Positions 50,577 to 62,162 of a stretch of 64,000 nucleotides of DNA are shown one piece after another. Source of the stretch: VAZQ01 sp963817015 (GTDB lineage Bacteria; Pseudomonadota; Alphaproteobacteria; Rhizobiales; Xanthobacteraceae). A program made the translations under genes and the position numbers. The DNA lies in NCBI GenBank assembly GCA_963817015.1, contig CAWFMV010000007.1:744001-808000 (forward strand), read 5' to 3'. Every line of letters begins with the position of its first letter. The first letter of the stretch is position 1. The notes beneath the pieces were generated by a model that made no database searches, was not told where the DNA came from, and saw nothing but the letters and a program-made list of their open reading frames with translations.

Positions 50577-51039
50577 AACGTTTTTCCATTTTAACTGATT
50601 TCTTTTGCACGGCCTGTCGCAGGTTCTCTTTGATGGTCGTGAGGCTGGCGAGCAGCGCGGACCTCTCCGCTTGATCGAGGCCGGCAAGGGCCGTCGTCAT
50701 CAGGTCCTCGCCCAGCTCGCTCAGACGATCGAGCAAGGGGCGCGCAGCCGGCGTCAGGAACAGCCGCTTGGCACGGCGGTCCTTCGGGTCTGATCGCCGC
50801 TCGATCAGGCCGTTCTCGCTCAGCCCGTCCAGCAGCCGGGTCAGGCTGATCGGCTGCAGATCGAGCATGTCGGCGAGCTCGTTCTGTTTGAGGCCCTCGA
50901 ACCGGTCCAGCCGGGCGAGGACGGCCCATTTGGCCCGGTTCAGGCCGAAGCTCGCCGCCTTGTGGTCCGCATAGGTCCGCAGCAGGCGAGCTACATCGTT
51001 GATATTAAATGCGATTTCTCTCTTGGTGGTCACTGTCAT
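50569..51039 (-). CDS. MarR-family transcriptional regulator
   Basis: A 156-residue winged-helix protein. The recognition region is LKQNELADMLDLQPISLTRL and the wing is LIERRSDPKDRRAKRLFLT, with the typical DxRxxR signature. It is the first gene of the marR-emrA-emrB operon, so it most likely represses the efflux genes and is released by a drug-like ligand. A candidate operator lies 37 bases upstream of its start. Confidence 0.93.
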   Translation of the reverse strand: MTVTTKREIAFNINDVARLLRTYADHKAASFGLNRAKWAVLARLDRFEGLKQNELADMLDLQPISLTRLLDGLSENGLIERRSDPKDRRAKRLFLTPAARPLLDRLSELGEDLMTTALAGLDQAERSALLASLTTIKENLRQAVQKKSVKMEKRYG

Positions 51040-51075
51040 GCTCCCTCCGGAAAAGGGATATGGTGACGCACCTTA

Positions 51076-51093
51076 TAATAAGCAAGCTTACTA
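51076..51093. promoter_or_regulatory. Candidate MarR operator
   Basis: Imperfect inverted repeat TAATAAGC-AA-GCTTACTA, 8-base arms with one mismatch, in the AT-rich 74-base gap upstream of marR. A TATTAT-like -10 on the minus strand overlaps it. The position and symmetry fit autorepression; no experiment or comparison supports it yet. Confidence 0.45.
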
Positions 51094-51113
51094 CTATTTC
51101 GATTATTTCGGCG

Positions 51114-52115
51114 CTATTCTGCCTTGGCGCCCGAGATCCGGACCACCTCACGCCAGATCTCACGCTCCTTGGCGGCAAATGCGAGCGCGGCCTCCGGCGT
51201 GCTGGACAGGGGCCGCGCGCCGGCCTGCAGGAAGCGCGCCTTCGTGGCCGGCTGGGCCGCGATGTCTTTGATGGCGGCGTTGAGCTTGTCGATCATCGGG
51301 CGCGGCGTGCCGGCCGGCACCACGAACGCCGCCCATGAGGTGACCACGAAATCCGGCAGACCCGCCTCTGCCATGGTCGGCACATTCGGCAATGTCGGCC
51401 AGCGCTCAGCCGAGGTCACGGCAAGCGCCCGCATCTGCCCGCTTTCGATGATGGAGATGTAGGAGGCGAGATTGTCGATCGCGAACGTCACGTCGCCGGC
51501 GAGCATCGCCGGGATGGTCTGCGCAGCGCCGCGGAATGGCACGTGCACTGCTTTGATTCCGGTGCGGTTCGCAAACAGCGCTGCAGAGAGATGCGGGGAG
51601 GTGCCGACGCCGGGCGTGCCATAGGCTATGCCGTCAGGCCGCGCCTTGGCCCAGGCAATGAACTCCTGCAGCGTCTTCGCCGGCACATGCTGGCTCGCCA
51701 CCACCGCGACGTTGGGCTGGTCGTAGGTCAATGACACCGGAACAATGTCGCGTTCCGGATCGAACGGCATGCGCGCATAAAGGAACTGGTTGATCGCGAA
51801 ATGGCCGATGGTGGCGGCGCCGATGGTGTAGCCGTCGGCCGGGCTCTTGGCGACGAGATCGATGCCGATATTGCCGCCGGCGCCGGGCCGGTTCTCGATC
51901 ACGAAGGGCTGGCCGAACCGGTCCTTGAAGCTTTCGGCATAGAGGCGCGACAGCACGTCGGTCGAGCCGCCCGCCGGGTAAGGCACGATGATACGCACCG
52001 GGTGATCGGGCCAGTTGCTGCCCTGCGCGGCGGCGCGGCGGGCCCCGAGCACAAGGGTCGCGGCGGTGGCGCCAAGCACAGTGCGACGCGTAATCGTACG
52101 GCGACGGCCGATCAT
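51114..52115 (-). CDS. Tripartite tricarboxylate transporter substrate-binding protein (Bug family), Tat-type signal
   Basis: A 333-residue periplasmic binding protein. The N terminus has a twin-arginine-like motif (TRRTVLGATAATLVLG) and a cleavage site near RRAAAQ. The mature start WPDHPVRIIVPYPAGGSTD, VIENRPGAGGNIGIDLVAKS and ADGYTIGA are Bug hallmarks. There are no TctA/TctB genes nearby. The ligand, probably a carboxylate, is unknown. The start ATG 52115 has GGGAGG upstream. Confidence 0.92.
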   Translation of the reverse strand: MIGRRRTITRRTVLGATAATLVLGARRAAAQGSNWPDHPVRIIVPYPAGGSTDVLSRLYAESFKDRFGQPFVIENRPGAGGNIGIDLVAKSPADGYTIGAATIGHFAINQFLYARMPFDPERDIVPVSLTYDQPNVAVVASQHVPAKTLQEFIAWAKARPDGIAYGTPGVGTSPHLSAALFANRTGIKAVHVPFRGAAQTIPAMLAGDVTFAIDNLASYISIIESGQMRALAVTSAERWPTLPNVPTMAEAGLPDFVVTSWAAFVVPAGTPRPMIDKLNAAIKDIAAQPATKARFLQAGARPLSSTPEAALAFAAKEREIWREVVRISGAKAE

Positions 52116-52210
52116 GACGGAGACCTCCCAGCAGCGATGCGAATGGCGAAAGGTTAGCGCAGTTGCGTGCGGCCGTAAGGGGCCCAGCGAAGGAATACCG
52201 ATGTGCTCGA

Positions 52211-53166
52211 TCAGGCCGAAGGCTCTCGCGTCGAGGGCTTGCCAGAGATGCCCTGCGGCCACAGCAGCACGCTCGCCGAGGCTCCAAGCATCAGGGCAAA
52301 CCCGATGATGTCGGTCAGCGTTGGCTGCTCGCCCAAAAGCAGCATCGAGGAGATGACCCCGATGACGGGCGAGCTGAGAATGCCAAGCGCAGCGACCGTG
52401 GCGGGCAGCCGCCGCACGATGTCGAACCACAAGAAATAGGAAATGCCGGAGCCGATCACGCCACTGAAGATCATCGCCAGGATGGCGCCCCAATGAGCCT
52501 GCTTCGAGATGTAGCGATCCTTCGACGATGGGAAGCAACGCCCCGATGACGATCACGCCGATGACGAGCTGCCACAACGCAGCAGCCATCGGATCACCAT
52601 CGATCTTCGCCCACTTGAGATAGATGGTGCCGGCGGCCCAGCCGATTGCAGCGCCGACCGCCAGCAAAATTCCGGTCGGGATCCCGAGCGTTGCGAGTGG
52701 ATAGATCAGCACGCTCATGCCGGCGACGCAAAGCGTGAGCGCCAGCGCGCGCACGGTGTTGAGCCGCTCGCCCAGGATCGGGAGCGCCATCAGCGTGGCC
52801 CAGATCGGCATGGTGTAGACCACGATGGCGACGCGCGAGGTTGCGGCGCTTATCTGCGCAAACGGCGTCAGCACGCTGAACGCCACGATGTTGAAGAACG
52901 AGGCGGCGCACAGATGCGCGAACGTTCTCGAGGCGCGGAATGCGCAGGCTGCGGCCCTGGAGCAGCGAAAGCGACGTCAAGGTGATGACGCCGAGCATCA
53001 GGCTCGAGACCCGCATGCTGAACGGCGGGATTTCATCGAGCGCGATCTTCATCATCGGCCACGTAACCCCCCAGCCGAGGCAAAGGAGAACGAGAAAGAC
53101 GCGCGCCTTGGTCGCGTCCTCGGGTGCCGGTCGAGGCAGGTCGGACTCGCTTCTTGATGGCGACAT
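52211..53166 (-). CDS. EamA/DMT-family transporter, two frameshifts
   Basis: Ten-helix drug/metabolite transporter of about 317 residues, with two EamA repeats. The first begins VFLVLLCLGWGVTWPMMKIA; the second begins near GILLAVGAAIGWAAGTIYLK. Extra bases near 52919 and 52514 break the frame; corrected reading continues as AHLCAASFFNIVAFSVLTPF and YISKQAHWGAILAMIFSGVI. The substrate is unknown. It lies 95 bases upstream of the Bug gene on the same strand. Confidence 0.88.
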
Positions 53167-53347
53167 GCGTGCGGCCCGGGCGCTGCAGGGGACGGCCCGA
53201 TCGGCCGAATGGTGCTGTTGTAGCGCGCTTTCGGCGTTCAACAACAGAACGGCGGGAATGCCGGCAATGCGCCGCCTCGGACGCTGGTTGAGGCGATGGC
53301 GGTCCCGTGCAACAAGTGTCCGCGGGGCAGGCACCGGAGTTTGCCGA

Positions 53348-54376
53348 ATGAAGTTCGGGCTTTTCGGCGGGGCGAAGTCGGGCGGCGATGCCAGCGCCGA
53401 CAGCCAGAGCTACCGCAAGTTCATCGACTACGTGCTGTTGGCCGAAGAGCTCGGCTACCAGAGCCTGTTCGTGGTCGAGCACCATTTCACCGGCAACAGC
53501 CAGGTCTCGGCCTCGCTCAATCTGTTGAGCTTTATCGCGGGGCGCACGCAACGCATGCGGCTTGGCACCGCCGTGGTGGTGCTGCCGTGGCACAATCCGG
53601 TGCTGCTCGCCGAGCAGGTCGCGACGCTCGATCTGTTGTCGGGTGGCCGCTTTGATTTCGGCGTCGGCAAGGGCTACCGCGATGCCGAGTTCGAGAGCTT
53701 CTGCATCCCGAAGGCGGAGGCGACCGAGCGCTTCGAGGAATGCATGGCGATCCTGCGCAAGGCGTGGACCACGCAAGGCCGCTTCACGCATCAGGGCAAG
53801 CACTGGAATTTTCGCAACATCGTGGTCGAGCCGCGGCCGGTGCAGCAGCCGCATCCGCCGTTCTGGATGGGAGCGGGCAGCCCGGAAGGAATTCGTCGCG
53901 CCGGACAGGAGGGCTACAATCTTCTGCTCGACCAGATCGCGCCCATCGAGCTCACGATCGAGCGTGTGGCGATCTATCGCGCCGAGATCGAACGGCAGGG
54001 GCAACGCTTCGACGGCATGCGGGTGGGCGTCACGCGCGCGGTGCAGATCGTGCGCAACGAGGAGGAGCGGCGGAACGCCTTTGCGCAACGCCGCAAGACG
54101 CTGTCGGCCATCGGTGCGCTGGCGCGTGGGCCGGGCGCGGAGCGCTATCAGAATGCCCAGAGCTTCGCCGATGCGGATCTGGCGGCCGAGAATGCAGCGC
54201 TGATCGGTACGCCTGACGAGATCATCAGGCAGCTTCGCCAGCTTGAGCGCGGCGGCGTGGAATATGTGCTGTTGATCGACTCGACGGGGTCGGACCAGAC
54301 GCTCCGCGCTTTCGCGAACGAGGTCATGCCGGAGTTTCGGGTCGCGGCGACGACACCTGCGGACGTTCACTCCTGA
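53348..54376 (+). CDS. LLM-class (luciferase-like) flavin-dependent oxidoreductase
   Basis: A 342-residue bacterial-luciferase-like monooxygenase, intact. The TIM-barrel start is MKFGLFGG; EHHFTGNSQVSASLNLLSFI is the family EHH segment, and GTAVVVLPWHNPVLLAEQVA, LDLLSGGRFDFGVGKGYRDA and PFWMGAGSPEGIRRAGQEGY follow. It uses FMNH2 (or F420) and O2. The substrate is not known. It is divergent from the EamA transporter and lies 9 bases from the convergent MFS gene. Confidence 0.93.
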   Translation: MKFGLFGGAKSGGDASADSQSYRKFIDYVLLAEELGYQSLFVVEHHFTGNSQVSASLNLLSFIAGRTQRMRLGTAVVVLPWHNPVLLAEQVATLDLLSGGRFDFGVGKGYRDAEFESFCIPKAEATERFEECMAILRKAWTTQGRFTHQGKHWNFRNIVVEPRPVQQPHPPFWMGAGSPEGIRRAGQEGYNLLLDQIAPIELTIERVAIYRAEIERQGQRFDGMRVGVTRAVQIVRNEEERRNAFAQRRKTLSAIGALARGPGAERYQNAQSFADADLAAENAALIGTPDEIIRQLRQLERGGVEYVLLIDSTGSDQTLRAFANEVMPEFRVAATTPADVHS

Positions 54377-54385
54377 GATCAGGCG

Positions 54386-55561
54386 CTACTCGACGTGGCT
54401 CGGGTAGCGGCTGAGCATCGTCCCGAGCACCGTGAGGGTGATGGCGCAAAGCCCCAGCGGCACGAACGCCATCCAGGGCAGCCCAGTGAGGTCCCACAGC
54501 GCGCCGCTCAAGGTCGGGATCGCCACCGCGCAGCTGTAGCTGATGGTGAACATGCCGGCCGCGGTCCGGTGGGCGTCGCCGGGCGGGCTGAGCACCGATG
54601 GCAGCGCGATGATGACCGCGAATGTGATCGCGGAGGCGAAGCCCATCACGGCCGCCGATACAACGATCCAATAGCCGCTGGTCAGAACCATGCCGGCGAA
54701 CGCCGCAAGCGTCAGCGGCCCGAACACCAGGTAGGGCAGCGCGCGCCGCAGCAGCCGATCCGCCGTGGCGAGCAACACCAGCGAGGCCGCGAACTGGGCG
54801 GCGTTGAGCGCGGCCAGTGCCGGTCCGATCAAGTCTGATCGGCCTTGTCCGGCGAGGAAATCCGGCAGGAAGGCGTTGGCGCCGTAGTAGGCGGCGTTGT
54901 TGCTCCCGAAGGTGAAGCCAAGGAGCCAAATCAGCGGATTTTTCCAGTCCGGCCACCAGCGAGCGGCGATCATTGCCGATGCGCCGCCCGCTGGGCGGCG
55001 CGGTGCCAGCAAGGCGAAGAGGATTGCGGTCGCAAGCACCGGGACGGACCAGAGCGCGAGGTTAAGCCGCCAGCTTCCGCCGACCAGCGGCAGCACCACC
55101 GGAATGGTGAGCGCGGGCGCAAGCATGACGGCTGTAAGCATGCCGTTGGCATAGGTCGCCGTCCCGAGACCGAGACGGCCAGGCATCCACTCGCGCACGA
55201 TCGCTGGCAGCGTGGGCTGGATCACGGCTATGCCGGCTCCCATCAGCATGGTGATGGCCGCGAGCTGCCAGATGTCGCCGGCGCTGCCGCGGGCGGCGCC
55301 TGCGATCGCGGTCAGGAGCACGCCAGCCAGAAGCGTCACGCCGGTGCCAAGCCGTGCCACCAGCAGCGAGCCGGGCACGGCTGCAATCGCAAACATCAGC
55401 ACTGGCAGCGCAACCAGAAATCCAACCTGTGCCTCCGTCATCTCCAGCTCATCCCGGATGAGCGGGATCACCGGCGGAATGGCGAGAATCGTGATCCGTG
55501 TCGCAATGCCGGCAAGCCACAGGAGCGCGAGCTGGCGGACAAGTTGCAAGTTTGAGGACAA
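54386..55561 (-). CDS. MFS transporter, CynX/NimT-like
   Basis: A 391-residue major facilitator with about 12 helices. The N-terminal helix is followed by IPPVIPLIRDELEMTEAQVG, LPVLMFAIAAVPGSLLVARL and the second-half symmetry typical of the cyanate/nitroimidazole (CynX/NimT) subgroup. The substrate cannot be named. It is convergent with the LLM monooxygenase gene. Confidence 0.88.
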   Translation of the reverse strand: MSSNLQLVRQLALLWLAGIATRITILAIPPVIPLIRDELEMTEAQVGFLVALPVLMFAIAAVPGSLLVARLGTGVTLLAGVLLTAIAGAARGSAGDIWQLAAITMLMGAGIAVIQPTLPAIVREWMPGRLGLGTATYANGMLTAVMLAPALTIPVVLPLVGGSWRLNLALWSVPVLATAILFALLAPRRPAGGASAMIAARWWPDWKNPLIWLLGFTFGSNNAAYYGANAFLPDFLAGQGRSDLIGPALAALNAAQFAASLVLLATADRLLRRALPYLVFGPLTLAAFAGMVLTSGYWIVVSAAVMGFASAITFAVIIALPSVLSPPGDAHRTAAGMFTISYSCAVAIPTLSGALWDLTGLPWMAFVPLGLCAITLTVLGTMLSRYPSHVE

Positions 55562-55888
55562 CGGAAGCCGTCAGCGGTTGCATGGCCTGGAAGCGACTTG
55601 AAGCGGGAAGCGTTTTGCCGCGACGCGCGCCTGTCCCTAGCGAATGTCGTGCGCAAAGGCGAGCGTTGGCCAACGCCAGGTGGGTCCGTCAGGGCGATGC
55701 GGCCTGAATTTCGCCGCCCTCGCGTGCCACACGATGCGTCATGCCGAATTATCTCGGACATCACGGGCCTTAGCCCCTTTCCCTCGTCGCCAGGCCTCAG
55801 CTCCGCACGCGCATTTGCGCGCGCGAGAGGCGCTGGCGCAGCCGCTGTTGTGGCGGCTGTCGGTTGCAACCGACGAGGAGAGAACAAC
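55562..55888. other. Intergenic region upstream of the small basic protein gene
   Basis: The frame of the downstream gene stays open through much of this segment, but its translation has no recognisable composition or motif and better start evidence lies at 55889. I see nothing else here. Confidence 0.4.
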
Positions 55889-56179
55889 GTGAAGGCACCT
55901 GATAGTCGCCGACCGAGCGTCCGGCGTACGCCGGAAGAGCTTGCCCAAGACCATGAAGACGCGTTGCGGTGGCGGGCGAAATTGCGGGCGGAGGCTGGCA
56001 GCCTCACCGCGGAAAGATCCGCGCCGTCGGCGACAGCTCCGAAGGAGCGACGCGGGTCGGAGCGGTCCCGTTTCGCCGCTGCGATCGCCCGCGCCGAGTT
56101 CGGGCGGTTCTACTTCAAACCAATGCGGCCCGGCCGGTCACCCAAGCCCGCGCGCGGGCGCAACGGCAAGGCTGACTGA
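55889..56179 (+). CDS. Small basic protein of unknown function
   Basis: A 96-residue protein from GTG 55889 with GAGGAG about 8 bases upstream. It is very rich in Arg, Ala and Ser, with RRTPEELAQDHEDALRWRAK (a helical segment) and a basic C terminus (KPMRPGRSPKPARGRNGK). The frame is also open upstream, so a longer product is possible. No family is recognised. It converges on the collagen-like gene. Confidence 0.5.
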   Translation: MKAPDSRRPSVRRTPEELAQDHEDALRWRAKLRAEAGSLTAERSAPSATAPKERRGSERSRFAAAIARAEFGRFYFKPMRPGRSPKPARGRNGKAD

Positions 56180-56225
56180 AGCTGGAAGCTCGACCATGAC
56201 CTTTTCGACTTGATCGGGGCGTGGT

Positions 56226-56817
56226 CTAGCGCCGCATGCAAAGCCCTACGATGCCGGTCGCGCCGGCACAGTGCACGTTGTTGCCCTCCATCACAGGCGT
56301 GCCGCTGCCGCGGCAGATCGCCGACACCAGGCGTTCGTTGGGGGCGCAGCTGGCGGTCTCGCCGGTGGCATCGAACGCGCGCAGGTTTGCCACGGCGCCT
56401 GAAGGCCCGGGTGGTCCCATCGGCCCCGGCGGCCCGGCTGTCGCCCTTGGGCCCGGTCACGCCGCGCGGCCCGGCGTCGCCAGTCGCGCCAGCGGGCCCG
56501 GGTGGACCTGGTGTGCCCGGCTCGCCCTTCGGCCCGGTCACTCCGCGAGGTCCGGCGTCGCCGTTCGGGCCAGCCGGGCCGGGCGGTCCTATTGCGCCGG
56601 GATCGCCCCGGTCGCCTTTATCACCCTTGGGGCCAGCAGGTCCGAGGGGCCCTAGCAGGCCGGCGGGCCCCGCCGGTCCTTTTGCGCCGGCCGGCCCCGC
56701 CGGACCTACCGCGCCTTGCGGTCCAGCCGGCCCTGCCGGGCCGCGCGCGCCCTCGTAGCATCCGGAAAGGAGCAGGGTCGTCGTGAGAGCAACGATCGGC
56801 AGGCGCTGTGTGCGCAT
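56226..56817 (-). CDS. Collagen-like repeat lipoprotein, one frameshift
   Basis: A protein of about 196 residues. The signal peptide ends in lipobox LLSGC (Cys about residue 20), then roughly 110-120 residues of Gly-X-Y triplets rich in Pro, Ala, Lys and Asp (for example GPKGDKGDRGDPG). A non-repeat C-terminal domain of about 55 residues follows, with four Cys (in TASCAPN, SAICRGS, VHCAG and GLCMRR). One extra base near 56436 breaks the frame within the repeats. Bacterial collagen-like proteins form triple helices on the cell surface; the C-terminal domain may be the trimer cap. The role is unknown. Confidence 0.8.
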
Positions 56818-57145
56818 GGGTAGCCCCCTCCCCTTGTCGGCGCATACTCTGCGGACTGAGGATGGCGCTGGTCAACGCGGCTGGCGTTCAAAATCAGGCC
56901 ACCGTGTGCGTCTGCTGGTAGTCCGTGGCTGCAATCCGATTCCCTCAGGCACGACGATGTGCGCAGGTCGGCAATGTTGCACCGCCCAGGTCGGTGTGTT
57001 AGCAAACCGCGCGATTTCCGCAGGGTTCCGCGCCTATCGTGAGCCCTTCGTGGAAACTCGAAGTCCCACTTGCATTTCAAGGGCTTGGGGCCCGCCGTCG
57101 CGACGGTGCCGAGCCTGAGAGATTGCCTCAAACAGAGCGTCAGCC
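56818..57145. other. Intergenic region upstream of the atp operon
   Basis: 328 bases between the divergent collagen-like gene and atpH. It should contain the atpHAGDC promoter and leader. I cannot name promoter boxes with confidence. No coding frame looks real. Confidence 0.5.
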
Positions 57146-57705
57146 GTGGCAAGCGAACTTTCTGTTGTTTCAGGCATGGCGGGCCGCTATGCGAGCGCGC
57201 TGTTCGAGCTGGCTTTGGAGGAGCACGCGATCGACGCGGTGAAGGCCGATCTCGATCGTTTCGACGCACTGATTGGCGACAGCGCCGATCTGCGCCGTCT
57301 GGTGCGCAGCCCCGCATTCACCGCCGAAGCGCAATCGCGCGCGCTCGCGGCTGTGCTGGACAAAGCCGGCATCGGCGGCGTCGCCGGGCGGTTTCTCCAG
57401 GTGGTATCGTCGAATCGCCGGCTGTTCGCCGTCCAGGACATGATCAAGGGGTTCCGCAAGCTCGTCGCCCAGCACAAGGGCGAGGTGAGCGCCGAGGTGA
57501 CGCTGGCTGAGCGTCCCAGCGAGCAGCATCTCGACGCGATCAAGGGCGCGCTCAACGCGATCACCAAGAAGGACGTGCAGGTCGACGTGAAGGTCGATCC
57601 TTCGATCATTGGCGGGCTGGTCGTGAAGCTTGGCAGCCGCATGGTCGATAGCTCGCTCCGCACCAAGCTCAATTCGATCAAACATGCGATGAAAGAGGTC
57701 TCCTG

Positions 57706-57706
<1 letters not shown>
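57146..57706 (+). CDS. atpH: F1F0 ATP synthase delta subunit
   Basis: The delta subunit (OSCP homologue) links F1 to the peripheral stalk. It has 186 residues with GTG start at 57146. AGRYASALFELALEEHAID is the family N terminus; VDVKVDPSIIGGLVVKLG and the end VDSSLRTKLNSIK are typical. It is the first gene of atpHAGDC; its stop overlaps the atpA start (TGATG). The F0 genes are not in the window, as usual in alphaproteobacteria. Confidence 0.97.
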
Positions 57707-59235
<1,529 letters not shown>

Positions 59236-59253
59236 CAGGATCGCAGCAAGGCC

Positions 59254-60129
59254 ATGGCCTCCCTCAAGGATATGCGGGTCCGCATCGCCGCCACCAAGGC
59301 GACGCAGAAGATCACCAAGGCCATGCAGATGGTCGCGGCCTCGAAGCTGCGGCGCGCGCAAGTGGCGGCCGAGGCCGCGCGGCCCTATGCGGAGCGCATG
59401 GACGCCGTCCTTCGCAACATTGCCGCCTCGGTGGCGGGGCTCGATTCCGCACCGGCGCTGTTGCGCGGCACCGGCAGCGACCGGGTGCATCTTCTCCTGG
59501 TCTGCACAGCCGAGCGCGGTCTGTGCGGCCCATTCAACTCGGCGATCGTGCGGCTCGTGCGCGAGCATGCCAACCGGCTCTTGGCCGAAGGCAAGGAGGT
59601 CAAGATCTTCTGCGTCGGCAAGAAGGGCTACGAGCAGCTTCGTCGCCAATACGAGCGGAACATCATCGAGCACATTGAGCTGCGGTCGGTGCGCACCATC
59701 GGCTTCGTCAACGCGGAATCGATCGCCGAGCAGATCACTGCGCTCTATGCGAAGGGCCAGTTCGATGTCTGCACGCTGTTCTTCTCTCGCTTCAGATCGG
59801 TGATCGCGCAGATCCCGACCGCGCAGCAGATCATCCCGCCGGTGTTCGACGCTGCGACTGGCGGTGGCGCTGCTGCTGCCTACGAGTATGAGCCGGACGA
59901 GGAGGAGATCCTGGCGGAGCTCCTGCCGCGCAATATCGCGGTGCAGATTTTCCGCGCGCTGCTCGAGAACGCTGCCTCCTTCTACGGCGCGCAGATGAGC
60001 GCCATGGACAACGCCACCCGCAATGCCGGCGAAATGATCCGCAAGCAGACGCTGACGTACAACCGCACCCGCCAGGCGATGATTACGAAAGAGCTGATCG
60101 AGATCATCTCCGGCGCCGAGGCGCTGTGA
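59254..60129 (+). CDS. atpG: F1F0 ATP synthase gamma subunit
   Basis: Central rotor shaft, 291 residues. The N-terminal helix MASLKDMRVRIAATKATQKI leads on to TKAMQMVAASKLRRAQ, and the C-terminal helix ATRNAGEMIRKQTLTYNRTR is family-typical, as are ERGLCGPFN and the final ITKELIEIISGAEAL. It lies 18 bases after atpA. Confidence 0.98.
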   Translation: MASLKDMRVRIAATKATQKITKAMQMVAASKLRRAQVAAEAARPYAERMDAVLRNIAASVAGLDSAPALLRGTGSDRVHLLLVCTAERGLCGPFNSAIVRLVREHANRLLAEGKEVKIFCVGKKGYEQLRRQYERNIIEHIELRSVRTIGFVNAESIAEQITALYAKGQFDVCTLFFSRFRSVIAQIPTAQQIIPPVFDAATGGGAAAAYEYEPDEEEILAELLPRNIAVQIFRALLENAASFYGAQMSAMDNATRNAGEMIRKQTLTYNRTRQAMITKELIEIISGAEAL

Positions 60130-60151
60130 CACTTTCGCAAGAGGAAGATCA

Positions 60152-61597
<1,446 letters not shown>

Positions 61598-61600
61598 CCG

Positions 61601-61999
61601 ATGGCCACCTTCCACTTCGATCTCGTCTCTCCCGAGAAGCTCCTGTTCTCCGGCGACGTCGACCAGGTCGACGTGCCGGGTGCCGAGGGTGACTTCGGCG
61701 TGCTCGCAGATCATGCGCCGTTCGTGACCACGGTTCGTCCGGGCATTGTGACGATTTTCCGCGAGGGCGGTGCGCTCAAGGTGGTGGTCAACGGCGGGTT
61801 CGCCGAGGTCAATCCGCAGGGATTGACCGTGCTCGCCGACATGGCGGTTCCGCTCGACGATTTCGACCGCTCCGTGCTGGCGAGCCAGATCAAGGACGCC
61901 GAGGAAGACGTCGCCGACGCCAAGGAGGATTGGCAGCGCGACAAGCTCAACCATCGGGTGGATCAGCTCAAGGCATTGCAGGCATCGCTTGGTGCTTGA
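61601..61999 (+). CDS. atpC: F1F0 ATP synthase epsilon subunit
   Basis: Rotor subunit that regulates ATP hydrolysis; 132 residues. The N-terminal beta-barrel is FDLVSPEKLLFSGDVDQVDV, then EGDFGVLADHAPFVTTVRPG; the C-terminal helical part is short and acidic (IKDAEEDVADAKEDWQRDK). It lies 3 bases after the atpD stop; last gene of the operon. Confidence 0.97.
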   Translation: MATFHFDLVSPEKLLFSGDVDQVDVPGAEGDFGVLADHAPFVTTVRPGIVTIFREGGALKVVVNGGFAEVNPQGLTVLADMAVPLDDFDRSVLASQIKDAEEDVADAKEDWQRDKLNHRVDQLKALQASLGA

Positions 62000-62011
62000 T
62001 GCGTTTTGCAG

Positions 62012-62072
62012 CCTGGATTGAGCCATAAGCGCGTTCACGCGCGTCTTTCGACGCGCTATGGCGAAATCCAGG
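62012..62072. repeat. 61-bp palindromic repeat downstream of atpC
   Basis: Imperfect inverted repeat: CCTGGATT at 62012-62019 pairs with AATCCAGG at 62065-62072, and GCCATAAGCGCG pairs with CGCGCTATGGC inside. This type is dispersed in Bradyrhizobium-like genomes. Here it could also act as the 3' end structure of the atp transcript. Confidence 0.75.
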
Positions 62073-62162
62073 AACGATGATGCCGTTTTGCTCGATTGGT
62101 CCCGCATTTCGCTGACGCTCAATGCGGACTACAGGCTGGGACAGTGGCCTGTCTGAGAGACG

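Noticed and set aside
55598..55888. In-frame upstream extension of the small basic protein
   Set aside because: The translation lacks any recognisable pattern, and a good ribosome site precedes GTG 55889.
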